This document shows positions 1-6,982 of a stretch of DNA of 40,265 nt, piece by piece (position 1 is the first letter of the stretch; each line of letters starts with the position of its first letter). Origin of the DNA: Nitrospira sp. CG24B. Lineage in GTDB: Bacteria > Nitrospirota > Nitrospiria > Nitrospirales > Nitrospiraceae. The stretch is taken from the NCBI GenBank assembly GCA_002869845.2, contig NEWS02000008.1, positions 111,463 to 151,727 on the forward strand, written 5' to 3'. The position numbers and the translations under genes are program-made. Under the pieces are notes generated by a model. It searched no databases. It saw only the letters and a program-made list of their open reading frames with translations, and was not told the origin of the DNA.

Positions 1-592
1 TCAACACGAGTACCCGCTTCACGCCGGCACTGATGGAACGGACGGACATTGTGGCGCCCGTGATGTTGATGATATCTTTGTTGATACGAATTGGGTCCAA
101 TACGGTCTTGCCTTCGTACTGTACGTTGAATCGCTTCCGGCCGACCTCACTCCCGCGAACCTCACGAAAGACCAGCAGCTCGACATCCGAACAGGCCCCC
201 TTGGTGTCGACACCAACCATGTAGGTCATATGCTTGTGCTTGCCAATTGTATTATGAACCATGGCGTATCCGTCGATCTTATCGCCGGTTTCACCGATGT
301 AGATCTCGAACGCTTGTTCAGGGAACTTCCATCCGATGCGTTGTTCGACCAGGTCTTTTTTGTCCTGCGTGAGTTGGAGGACTTCCTTACGAACTCGTTC
401 TGATTTTGCCAGGATGATCTTGACAGCCGCCTCCTCGGTCATGAGGATTTCGGCATGATTTAATTCATCTTCGGTGAGATGGCGCTTGAGGTCGTTGTCC
501 CACACTTTTTCTGTTCCGGCCCATACGGAGGGAGTCAGACAGAGTGAGGCTCCAAGTGCAAAACCTGAAATGACGCTTAGGTGACGGTGCAT
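1..592 (-). CDS. FMN-binding domain protein (3' end beyond window)
   Basis: Partial gene; 197 codons are visible from an ATG at 592 and the frame runs off the left edge without a stop. The product begins with an export signal (residues 1-25, ending VWAG), so it is periplasmic or membrane-attached. The visible C-terminal part has the hallmarks of the FMN-binding domain of RnfG/NqrC-like proteins: a core near residues 124-160 and the motif NITGATMS near 176-183. In this family the Thr of (S/T)GAT, here Thr181, receives FMN through a phosphoester bond made by ApbE, and an apbE gene lies 2.4 kb away on the other strand. The start overlaps the end of the upstream lipoprotein gene by 16 bases, so it is probably its operon partner. 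Likely role, by inference: a flavin electron carrier in the periplasm. The domain call is firm; the electron partner is unknown. Confidence 0.82.
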   Translation of the reverse strand, partial: MHRHLSVISGFALGASLCLTPSVWAGTEKVWDNDLKRHLTEDELNHAEILMTEEAAVKIILAKSERVRKEVLQLTQDKKDLVEQRIGWKFPEQAFEIYIGETGDKIDGYAMVHNTIGKHKHMTYMVGVDTKGACSDVELLVFREVRGSEVGRKRFNVQYEGKTVLDPIRINKDIINITGATMSVRSISAGVKRVLVL

Positions 593-1047
593 CCGTGCTC
601 CTGCAGTTTGGCGTCGAGACGATTCTGCACGTCGCGCATGACTTCTTCGGAGGGGTCCGTCGGAGCCCAGCCAAAGAGACGTGATCCGCCTCGAAAGACC
701 CAGCTCTGGCGCTCTTCGATGAAAGAGATTCTAGTGACATCATCCAAGCGCTTCACTTTCAACGTGAGGCGGGAGCGGTCTTTACTGTCGGCAACATCCC
801 TCCGAAACACGCCGTAGGGTCGTCCAGACACTGGAATTTCAAGCCACTGTGTCACGATTAATCCAGCTTCTTTGTCCTTCGTATCGGTTGAACGGTCCTT
901 CACAGCATCAATGGCCGCATCCCAGGCCTGATCGTAGCTGCACACGGCAACCCGTTGTTGCATCCCACTCAGTAAGGCACAGCCTGCCAAGCTTCCGATC
1001 AGCAGGAGCGGCATGATTTGCAAACCCATTCGCAGAAATCTCGTCAT
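577..1047 (-). CDS. Hypothetical lipoprotein
   Basis: 156 residues from the ATG at 1047, which follows a GGGGAG ribosome site by 8 bases; the longer reading from 1092 would put a hairpin inside the gene and a non-signal-like stretch before the leader. Residues 1-22 form a lipoprotein signal with lipobox LAGC, so the mature protein is lipid-anchored. The body (about residues 35-150) has mixed alpha/beta character with motifs DQAWDAAIDAV and RISFIEER, loosely like small envelope lipoproteins of the BamC/NlpB type, but I do not recognise a named family. It sits between the porin and the FMN-binding protein in one operon, which suggests an envelope role tied to both. Confidence 0.75.
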   Translation of the reverse strand: MTRFLRMGLQIMPLLLIGSLAGCALLSGMQQRVAVCSYDQAWDAAIDAVKDRSTDTKDKEAGLIVTQWLEIPVSGRPYGVFRRDVADSKDRSRLTLKVKRLDDVTRISFIEERQSWVFRGGSRLFGWAPTDPSEEVMRDVQNRLDAKLQEHGCTVT

Positions 1048-1054
1048 CGTATGA

Positions 1055-1079
1055 GCTCCCCGCCGGACCGGCGGGGAGC
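1055..1079. repeat. Perfect hairpin (12 bp stem, 1-base loop) between porin and lipoprotein genes
   Basis: GCTCCCCGCCGG, one base, then its exact complement. On the minus-strand transcript it lies between the porin stop (1095) and the lipoprotein start (1047), and its 3' arm contains the GGGGAG that would serve as ribosome site. No T-run follows on the minus strand, so it is not a standard terminator; it may stabilise the porin message or restrain translation of the next gene. A related hairpin is at 9755-9774. Confidence 0.7.
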
Positions 1080-1094
1080 CTCCTTTTATCATAG

Positions 1095-2531
1095 TTAGAA
1101 GTAAGTCGCTGCTTGGAACAAAAACCCGTCTCCGTCCATTCGGCTGCTGGAAGTTCCTAGATCACCTGCAGGAACGAGGCCTCTGGCATTGTCGTTCTGA
1201 GTGTTGTACTGCCAGTTGATTTTGAAGACCATATCTTCAATCGGTCTGAAGTTCAGACCCACCGTCAACCGGTCTAACTCTCGTCGATTGCCGAGTGTGT
1301 TTCCTTCACCATTCGTGCGATTATCGGTATCGGTATCGACTTGCTCCCAGCGGATGGTAGCGGTGAAGGTTGACGCATCCGAGAAGTGGGTTGGCGCCAG
1401 CCTCTTTAAGATCTCCGGCATGAAGTGGTAGTTCCCCTGGATGTAGTAGCCGAACATGCCCGCGGGGCCGATCCCATTACCGGCCACTCCGGTGGCGTTG
1501 TTATTGCTGATTCTGGTCCAGGCCGCTTCTCCAATGAGCTCGAAGGGCCCGCGTTGCAAGGTCCAGTCAACCGCGAAAATGTCGATGATGCCAGAACCGA
1601 TCGCGCCGGCCGAAGGCTTGTATTGGCCATGGAAGCCAGACCCGGCAATCTCAATCCCCAACATCGGGCTAAAGGCGACCCGGCCGACGACGGCCTTGCT
1701 GTCATCACGGTCACGGGATACGCTTCCCCGTGCACTTCGCACGCCCAAATCGGTAATCGCGCCCGCTGTTTGGCTCATGCCATTGACAGCATAGACTTCG
1801 TAGTCAATCTTCGAAAGGCTCGAAGGATACAGTGTCCCATAAATACCGGCGCCGGCTTCAAACCAGGTGCTCGGAATGATAATTCTCGAGACCATGGGCC
1901 GGTCAACCAGGTCGTTCAAGGGAGAATCGTGGAGTAAGTTGAACTTGCCGACCGGCATGAGGAGAAGACCTCCTCGAACGTTCACCATTTCATTGACCAA
2001 ATAATCCAGTTGAGCAAACTCAATTTGAATTGAGCCGTCCGTCCCCTGTGGTGCGTTCGGCCCGCCTCGTTCAAGCTCGATTTCAGCCGCGAACTTTATA
2101 CGGTCGGTAATGTCCGCATAAATAAAAGGCACCAGTCGCTGCTGACCAAAGCTATTGCGGCTCGGATTGTCCAGGTTTTGGCGTGAGAGCACGTTGTACA
2201 TCACGTCAACATAACCACCAATAGTCGCTTTTGGCGCACTCAAAAATGGTTTCGCATAGATCAGTTTCCCTGATCCTGTAGATCCGAAACCGAGAGAGGT
2301 TTTTTCCTCTCCTGGGCGTCCCACTCTAATATCGGTCATCGGCCCCGACGGCATCGGGTATTGTTTTGGGGATGAACCTTCCCCCTGAATCTCGCGAGAT
2401 TCACGCTGCTGCGCTTTCTGTAATGCTTCTTCGAGTCTTTTTACTCGTTCCTCAAGGCTTTCTTCTGCGAAGACCGGCGTGACCGCCAGTGCAATGATCG
2501 AAAGAGCCCCGAGGATTGACCGCATCTTCAT
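1095..2531 (-). CDS. Outer-membrane porin, phosphate-selective porin O/P-like
   Basis: 478 residues. The start is fixed by GGGAGG seven bases before the ATG. Residues 1-22 are a signal peptide (VFA cleavage), followed by a short coiled coil with heptads (about 24-45, RVKRLEEALQKAQQRE) as found in OprP/OprO and carbohydrate porins with periplasmic trimerisation segments. From about residue 95 on, alternating beta strands with aromatic girdles form the barrel, and the protein ends in Phe, the outer-membrane assembly signal. Family members are trimeric channels for anions such as phosphate; the substrate here cannot be read from the sequence. It is downstream of a small zinc-finger gene and a promoter with a Fur-box-like site, so iron control is likely. 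Confidence 0.85.
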   Translation of the reverse strand: MKMRSILGALSIIALAVTPVFAEESLEERVKRLEEALQKAQQRESREIQGEGSSPKQYPMPSGPMTDIRVGRPGEEKTSLGFGSTGSGKLIYAKPFLSAPKATIGGYVDVMYNVLSRQNLDNPSRNSFGQQRLVPFIYADITDRIKFAAEIELERGGPNAPQGTDGSIQIEFAQLDYLVNEMVNVRGGLLLMPVGKFNLLHDSPLNDLVDRPMVSRIIIPSTWFEAGAGIYGTLYPSSLSKIDYEVYAVNGMSQTAGAITDLGVRSARGSVSRDRDDSKAVVGRVAFSPMLGIEIAGSGFHGQYKPSAGAIGSGIIDIFAVDWTLQRGPFELIGEAAWTRISNNNATGVAGNGIGPAGMFGYYIQGNYHFMPEILKRLAPTHFSDASTFTATIRWEQVDTDTDNRTNGEGNTLGNRRELDRLTVGLNFRPIEDMVFKINWQYNTQNDNARGLVPAGDLGTSSSRMDGDGFLFQAATYF

Positions 2532-2654
2532 CGGTATCCTCCCTCATGAGTAAGGTGATGGTCTGACTCGGGACTCAACGGTCTCTGGTCTTCAGGTCAA
2601 CGAAATGTGTGCAACTGCTAAACCTAAATATGTGCCTCCTTTGTTGATAGGGGA

Positions 2655-2834
2655 TTATGTTGAAGCAGTTCCCCAGCCTTCGATTGAAGAGAAGGGGATG
2701 ACAACAATACGCTTGCACCGCTTGCACTTGAGTTCCAGCCCTTGTCCACACACCTTAGCGATCAGCTGGCCGCACTCACAGCGGGTCTCATGAGTCTGAT
2801 CACGTTCCAACAAAGGAGCTTTTGCCATAGCCAT
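2655..2834 (-). CDS. Small Com-like zinc-finger protein
   Basis: 59 residues from ATG 2834 (a second ATG lies at 2828). The protein has a CEC motif (residues 19-21) and a CKRC motif (37-40) spaced as in the Com family of phage Mu, with the surrounding pattern R-C-x-C-G-x-L-I-A then L-E-L-K-C-x-R-C, so four Cys can bind one zinc. Mu Com is a zinc-finger activator of mom translation that binds mRNA; chromosomal relatives are mostly uncharacterised. This is the first gene after the promoter at 2874-2903 and is followed by the porin 124 bases later. There is no phage context, so a regulatory role in the iron operon is inference only. Confidence 0.75.
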   Translation of the reverse strand: MAMAKAPLLERDQTHETRCECGQLIAKVCGQGLELKCKRCKRIVVIPFSSIEGWGTAST

Positions 2835-2859
2835 GATGCCGGATTTCCCGTGTAATGAA

Positions 2860-2878
2860 ATTGAGAACGATTATTAAT
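2860..2878. promoter_or_regulatory. Putative Fur box
   Basis: The plus-strand sequence TTGAGAACGATTATTAAT matches the familiar Fur-box form TTGAGAATGATTATCAAT except for two bases. It overlaps the -10 hexamer of the minus-strand promoter at 2874-2903 and lies upstream of the divergent apbE promoter. A near-identical site is found at the fbpA promoter (9695-9713), and fur is in the same cluster. Confidence 0.68.
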
Positions 2879-2903
2879 ATCCTGATCAGTCTTCCGTTGT
2901 CAA
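2874..2903 (-). promoter_or_regulatory. Sigma-70-type promoter of the zinc-finger/porin operon
   Basis: On the minus strand TTGACA (2903-2898), an 18-base spacer and TATTAA (2879-2874). The -35 is perfect and the -10 is fair. The Fur-box-like site covers the -10, so Fur with iron bound would block polymerase. Confidence 0.6.
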
Positions 2904-2949
2904 GTGGCTAGTTAGCGCGGAGCGGTCTGCATTCCAATGCGGCTTGCCA

Positions 2950-2955
2950 TATAAT
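2950..2955 (+). promoter_or_regulatory. -10 element of the apbE promoter
   Basis: A perfect TATAAT with only a weak -35 (TCTGCA, 18 bases upstream). Its place, 60 bases before the ATG at 3016, makes the in-frame ATGs at 2944 and 2962 unlikely starts for apbE. Confidence 0.5.
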
Positions 2956-3015
2956 TCCCCCATGAAGAAGCTTCTGGGTATTTTTGCAGGCATTAGTGGC
3001 AGGAATGATGTCGTC

Positions 3016-4041
3016 ATGAAGACACCTCCAATCTATGCCATTTCTATCACGATGCTCTGTTTCATCATGATCTTGGTGGCTGGTTGTGTGGCCGTACCTC
3101 CTGCATCTCAGTCTATCGTCTCGAAACGTACACAGATGCATATGGGGACCCTGGTGACGATCACGGCTGTGTCGCCCGACCAAGATGTGGGCAACCGGGC
3201 GATGCAAGTCGCATTCGATGAGATTAAGCGACTCGAACAGTTACTGAGTACCTGGCGTTCTGACAGCGAACTGTCACGGGTGAATCAAGAGGCCGGCCGT
3301 CGGCCTGTCCAGGTGAGCGCTGAGACGCTTGAACTGGTCACTCGATCTCTGGAGCTAGGGCGCCTGACTCTGGGTGGGTTCAATATTGCACTCGGTCCTG
3401 CCATCGAAGCCTGGAGTGTAATCGAACGCCAGCGCATCCCCGATGAGAGGGAGTTGCAACAATTGAAGCTTCTCGTCGATTGGACACGCATTCAAGTCAA
3501 TAAAGAAGCGCGGACTATTTATCTACCGCATACAGGAATGCGTATTGATGTTGGTGGGATTGGGAAGGGATACGCAGCCGATCGGGCGGTGGCGGAGATG
3601 AAACGAGTGGGAGTGATGGGCGGGGTGGTTGCGCTATCAGGAGACATCAAAGCGTTCGGTGTCCTGCCGGACCGAAAGGGGTTTCCGGTTGGTATCAAGC
3701 ATCCACGTCGGGAGGAAGAGTTGATTGCCATGATCGACCTGAACAATGAAGCGATTTCCACGGCGGGTGATTACGAACGGTTTTTCGAACGAGATGGCGT
3801 CCGGTATCATCACATCCTGGATCCCCAAACATTGCAGCCGGCACGAACTTGTCAGAGTGTCACGGTGATTGCCAAAGAAGGCACGATGGCTGATGGATTG
3901 GATACTGGGATTTTCGTGTTAGGACCCGAACAGGGGATGGCGTTGGTGGAGCGCTTGCCGGGGGTTGAGGCGATCATCATCGACCAGGAGGGCAAGATCA
4001 CTGTCTCATCTGGACTCCGTGGTCGGCTGCACGCGCCATGA
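3016..4041 (+). CDS. apbE: FAD:protein FMN transferase (ApbE), lipoprotein
   Basis: 341 residues from ATG 3016, chosen because an AGGA ribosome site precedes it and a TATAAT lies inside the longer reading. Residues 1-24 are a lipoprotein leader with lipobox VAGC, so the enzyme is anchored in the periplasm. ApbE hallmarks are in order: MGTLVTIT near the N-terminus, GGIGKGYAADRA in the middle, STAGDYERFF followed by YHHILDPQT, and the metal-site loop ADGLDTGIFVLG. ApbE splits FAD and attaches FMN to Thr of target proteins; the obvious target is the FMN-binding protein at 1-592. It diverges from the porin operon across a shared, putatively Fur-controlled region and converges with tonB. Length fits the family. 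Confidence 0.93.
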   Translation: MKTPPIYAISITMLCFIMILVAGCVAVPPASQSIVSKRTQMHMGTLVTITAVSPDQDVGNRAMQVAFDEIKRLEQLLSTWRSDSELSRVNQEAGRRPVQVSAETLELVTRSLELGRLTLGGFNIALGPAIEAWSVIERQRIPDERELQQLKLLVDWTRIQVNKEARTIYLPHTGMRIDVGGIGKGYAADRAVAEMKRVGVMGGVVALSGDIKAFGVLPDRKGFPVGIKHPRREEELIAMIDLNNEAISTAGDYERFFERDGVRYHHILDPQTLQPARTCQSVTVIAKEGTMADGLDTGIFVLGPEQGMALVERLPGVEAIIIDQEGKITVSSGLRGRLHAP

Positions 4042-4055
4042 GGTGCCGAGGAGGA

Positions 4056-4934
4056 CTACCGCGCCATCTTGAGATCGTAGCTAATTGAAAACTTTACTGG
4101 CATTTGGCGCCGTTCAAGTGGGCGAGAGAGCTTGATAGGGGGGCCGCTTCTCACATCTTCCAAGGCAACTTGATCAAGCGTAGGATTGCCGGAGCTCTTT
4201 ACGACACGCACATCACTCAAGAGTCCGTCTTCATGTAGCATCGCAGTCAGCGTCACTTTCCCCTGAATGCCCTCCGTTCGTAATGTTATCGGGTATCGCT
4301 TATCGAGATCTTCGATCCACTGTGCCATGAGCTCCGCCAGCCATCCGTAGTCGGCCTTGGCTGGCCTGAGTTGATTGGATGGTGCCGCGGAGGCCATCAC
4401 GGAAGATGAGGAGTCGAGAGGAGAATCCTTGGCCACCTGGGATTCAAGTGGAGCTGTCGAACTTTCGTGAGCAGGCACCCCCAGGTCAGCCGATGGACCC
4501 GACAGGTCTTGCCGCGCAACGTGAGGGGTTGGGAGAGTTGCTGCAGAAGGTACCGAGTCAGGGGGAACCTGCTCCTGATGAGATTCTGAACTGACTTCAG
4601 CGATGGATGCCGGTGCCGGCGGAGTCACCGGTATCGTTCTTTGGTGAATCTGTTTCCCTGCGAGAGACTCATCGCTCACTGACGGAGTGTGTGGCTGACG
4701 CATCGGACTTGGCGGCGCCATTGCTCCAGATCTCGACGTGGCCCCTGGTAAGGATGAGAGCGGCGCAACCATCGCCACATCCCACTGGAACGGGTCAGCC
4801 TGTGGTGCCAGCTGCATACGTTGGACAAAAAAGATCGCTGCCACGGCTAGGCCTCCGTGTAGCAGGCAGGATACCAGCCAACTTGCCGCCAGAGGGCCAG
4901 TCTGACCGCCTGAGCGCGTCATGGATTTCCCCAT
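4056..4934 (-). CDS. tonB: TonB family energy transducer
   Basis: 292 residues. ATG at 4934 overlaps the exbD stop (TGATG), so translation is coupled. One N-terminal membrane anchor (about residues 17-37) is followed by a long Pro/Ser/Ala-rich periplasmic linker (about 50-190) and a C-terminal TonB domain with GIQGKVTLTAMLHEDG and VVKSSGNPTLDQVAL. TonB passes energy from the ExbB-ExbD proton channel to outer-membrane receptors. No TonB-dependent receptor is in the window; the neighbouring porin is not one. The C-terminal domain is clear, so the family call is secure, though it could serve a receptor elsewhere. Confidence 0.88.
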   Translation of the reverse strand: MGKSMTRSGGQTGPLAASWLVSCLLHGGLAVAAIFFVQRMQLAPQADPFQWDVAMVAPLSSLPGATSRSGAMAPPSPMRQPHTPSVSDESLAGKQIHQRTIPVTPPAPASIAEVSSESHQEQVPPDSVPSAATLPTPHVARQDLSGPSADLGVPAHESSTAPLESQVAKDSPLDSSSSVMASAAPSNQLRPAKADYGWLAELMAQWIEDLDKRYPITLRTEGIQGKVTLTAMLHEDGLLSDVRVVKSSGNPTLDQVALEDVRSGPPIKLSRPLERRQMPVKFSISYDLKMAR

Positions 4935-5308
4935 CACAGGCGGATGACCTCCAGACTGACTTGCTGAAATCCTAAGCCGCGAATCTCGTCGACGAGGGAC
5001 ACGAATTTCTCGAGCAGCGTGACTTTGTCGGCTCGCACGACCACAGCTGATTCACGCGGCTGAGAGCTGAGAACAGAGGGAAGGCTTCCAGCGGGAACCG
5101 GAGAGTCATTTAGGAACAGACTTCCATCAGCCGTCAAGGAAATCACGATGGGAACATCCTTCCGATCGCTCACCTCCTTGGCTTTGGCCAGGTTGACGGG
5201 AATTTGTCCCGTGCTGATGAAGGTGGCGGTCGTCAAGACGATGACGAGCAAGACCAACATCACGTCCACGAGCGGGATCACGTTGATCTGATCAATGTTC
5301 CGTTCCAT
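4934..5308 (-). CDS. exbD: Biopolymer transporter ExbD
   Basis: 124 residues: a short cytoplasmic N-terminus (MERNIDQINVIPLVDVMLVLL), one membrane helix carrying the conserved Asp (LVDVML, residue 15) that is essential for proton flow in ExbD/TolR, and a periplasmic domain ending VSLEVIRL. The start overlaps the exbB 3' end by 17 bases and the stop overlaps tonB, giving a tightly coupled exbB-exbD-tonB unit. Confidence 0.93.
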   Translation of the reverse strand: MERNIDQINVIPLVDVMLVLLVIVLTTATFISTGQIPVNLAKAKEVSDRKDVPIVISLTADGSLFLNDSPVPAGSLPSVLSSQPRESAVVVRADKVTLLEKFVSLVDEIRGLGFQQVSLEVIRL

Positions 5309-5723
5309 GTTGTGTCCTATACTCGGTCAGGAGTTCGCTCACACGACGACGCAGCACGTTATTCATCACGACACAGGGGATAGCGACTAGAAGACCGATG
5401 GCGGTCGCTTTCAACGCCAAGCTCAAGCCGATCATGATGGTGCTCACGGCCATCGTCCCCGACGTTCCCATCGTATGGAATGTCAACATTATACCAAGGA
5501 CGGTTCCCAGGAGGCCGATATATGGGGCGTTAGCAGCCACCGTACCAATAATCACGAGGCGTTTAGTCAGAGTGATTTCCAGCAGTTGCATGCTTGAAAA
5601 CTGAGAGAGATTGATGCGTCGGTAAAAGAGCCAGCGCTCGATGGCGATAGCCACGGACCATACGCTCAGGGCCAGTAACAGGCCGATGACTCCGAAATCA
5701 ATGATGTCTTTCAACGCGTCCAT
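5292..5723 (-). CDS. exbB: MotA/TolQ/ExbB proton channel family protein
   Basis: 143 residues, shorter than E. coli ExbB (244) but typical of the short ExbB forms. It has three membrane segments (about 10-30, 60-82 and 98-120). The conserved core ANAPYIGLLGTVLGIMLTF and the following ALKATAIGLLVAIP helix line the proton path in this family. It is the first gene of exbB-exbD-tonB; GGAG seven bases before ATG 5723 supports the start. A plausible -35 (TTGACA, minus strand) lies about 80 bases upstream but I see no good -10, so promoter placement is left open. Confidence 0.92.
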   Translation of the reverse strand: MDALKDIIDFGVIGLLLALSVWSVAIAIERWLFYRRINLSQFSSMQLLEITLTKRLVIIGTVAANAPYIGLLGTVLGIMLTFHTMGTSGTMAVSTIMIGLSLALKATAIGLLVAIPCVVMNNVLRRRVSELLTEYRTQHGTEH

Positions 5724-5847
5724 CGAGGCTCCTTACATGGGAGACGTGGGCTGAGTCCGGTGGGTTGGAATCCGGAGTATCGATCCATCCATGCCAGATC
5801 GCTGAGCAGCTGTCAATTTGCACATACATGAGGCGGTCTCTATTCCT

Positions 5848-6975
5848 CTAGGAGTGAGGAGATGGTTCGGCAGGAAAGAGAACCGTGTGCGTGGCAGAGA
5901 CACGGAGTTCGACGGCGGTACCTTCCTGGTAGACGCAGGTTGAGCTTTCACTGCTGTGGATGATCTGCCCGGATGGGAGCTGGATCGTGTAGAGATTTTC
6001 AGACCCTCTGAACTGGCGGGCCACAACCCGAGGTTCGGCTGATTTATTGGGCATGAGCTGGATGTCGTCCGGGCGGATCATGACAACGACCGCGCTTCCC
6101 TCAGGACTGTTGAGCGTATCGGAGAACTCTCCCAGTTCGGTATGCACTATGCCTTGTCGAATCTGTCCGATGACAAAGTCGGCTTGGCCCACAAAATCGG
6201 CCACGAACCGCGTGGCGGGGAGATGATAAATCACCTCCGGGGAATCCATTTGCTCGAGCACTCCCTGATTCAGGACGGCGATGCGGTCGGCCATGGCGAA
6301 GGCTTCGTCATGATCATGCGTCACGAGAATGGTCGTGGTTTTCATCCGGCGTAACAAGGCATGGACTTCCTGCCGCATACGGCCCGCCATATCGGGGTCA
6401 AGGTTGCTGAACGGCTCATCGAGGAGGAGCAAGACAGGATTCTGCACCAGCGCTCGGGAGAGCGCCACTCGCTGCTGCTGTCCTCCGGACAACTCATGCG
6501 GGTAGCGTCGGTCGAGCCCTTCGAGGCCGGTCAGCCGCAGCATTTCTTGAACCCGACATGTCCGTTCCGCCCGTGACAGATGATGAAGCCCGAAGGCAAT
6601 GTTATCGGCGACGCGCAGGTGTGGAAAGAGGGCGTACTCTTGAAAGACCATGCCGACACGGCGGTCCTCCGTCGGAATCGTTTCTGAGGACGAGGAGACC
6701 AACCGGCCCGATAAAAAGATTTGTCCGGACCGAACTGGTTCAAAACCGGCGATGGCTCGTAGGACGGTTGTCTTGCCACAGCCGGACGGTCCAAGCAAAC
6801 AGAGGATTTCGCCTTCTCGCGCAGAAAATGAAATATCGCGGATTGCTGGCCTGCTGGGATCGTAGGCACAGGACACAGAACGGAGTTCCAAGATGGAAGA
6901 GGCCGGTGCAGTGAGGGTGACTTGCTCTTCGAGCCTGTCGGCATCTACGTGTGTCATGTGCAACGGTGTGTTCAT
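5848..6975 (-). CDS. fbpC: Ferric-iron ABC transporter, ATP-binding protein
   Basis: 375 residues from ATG 6975, nine bases after the permease stop; the longer reading from 7035 would run into the permease gene. Walker A GPSGCGKTT (62-70), signature LSGGQQQRVALSRAL, Walker B LLLLDEPFSNLD and switch His (ILVTHD) are all intact. A C-terminal TOBE-like region follows (VVVMIRPDDIQL). The set of FbpA-like binding protein, two-module permease and this ATPase matches Fe3+ importers of the FbpABC/SfuABC type. Some relatives carry sulfate, thiamine or putrescine, but the binding protein and the Fur-like site favour iron. Confidence 0.9.
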   Translation of the reverse strand: MNTPLHMTHVDADRLEEQVTLTAPASSILELRSVSCAYDPSRPAIRDISFSAREGEILCLLGPSGCGKTTVLRAIAGFEPVRSGQIFLSGRLVSSSSETIPTEDRRVGMVFQEYALFPHLRVADNIAFGLHHLSRAERTCRVQEMLRLTGLEGLDRRYPHELSGGQQQRVALSRALVQNPVLLLLDEPFSNLDPDMAGRMRQEVHALLRRMKTTTILVTHDHDEAFAMADRIAVLNQGVLEQMDSPEVIYHLPATRFVADFVGQADFVIGQIRQGIVHTELGEFSDTLNSPEGSAVVVMIRPDDIQLMPNKSAEPRVVARQFRGSENLYTIQLPSGQIIHSSESSTCVYQEGTAVELRVSATHTVLFPAEPSPHS

Positions 6976-6982
6976 AGCGATG

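Noticed and set aside
1425..1937. 170-residue plus-strand frame inside the porin gene
   Set aside because: Antisense shadow of the porin; composition not protein-like and no start signal.
2655..2834. Com-like gene as a sign of a Mu-type prophage
   Set aside because: No other phage gene is near; the gene sits within an envelope operon.
5724..5847. Promoter before exbB (TTGACA on the minus strand)
   Set aside because: No acceptable -10 at 16-18 bases, so not called.
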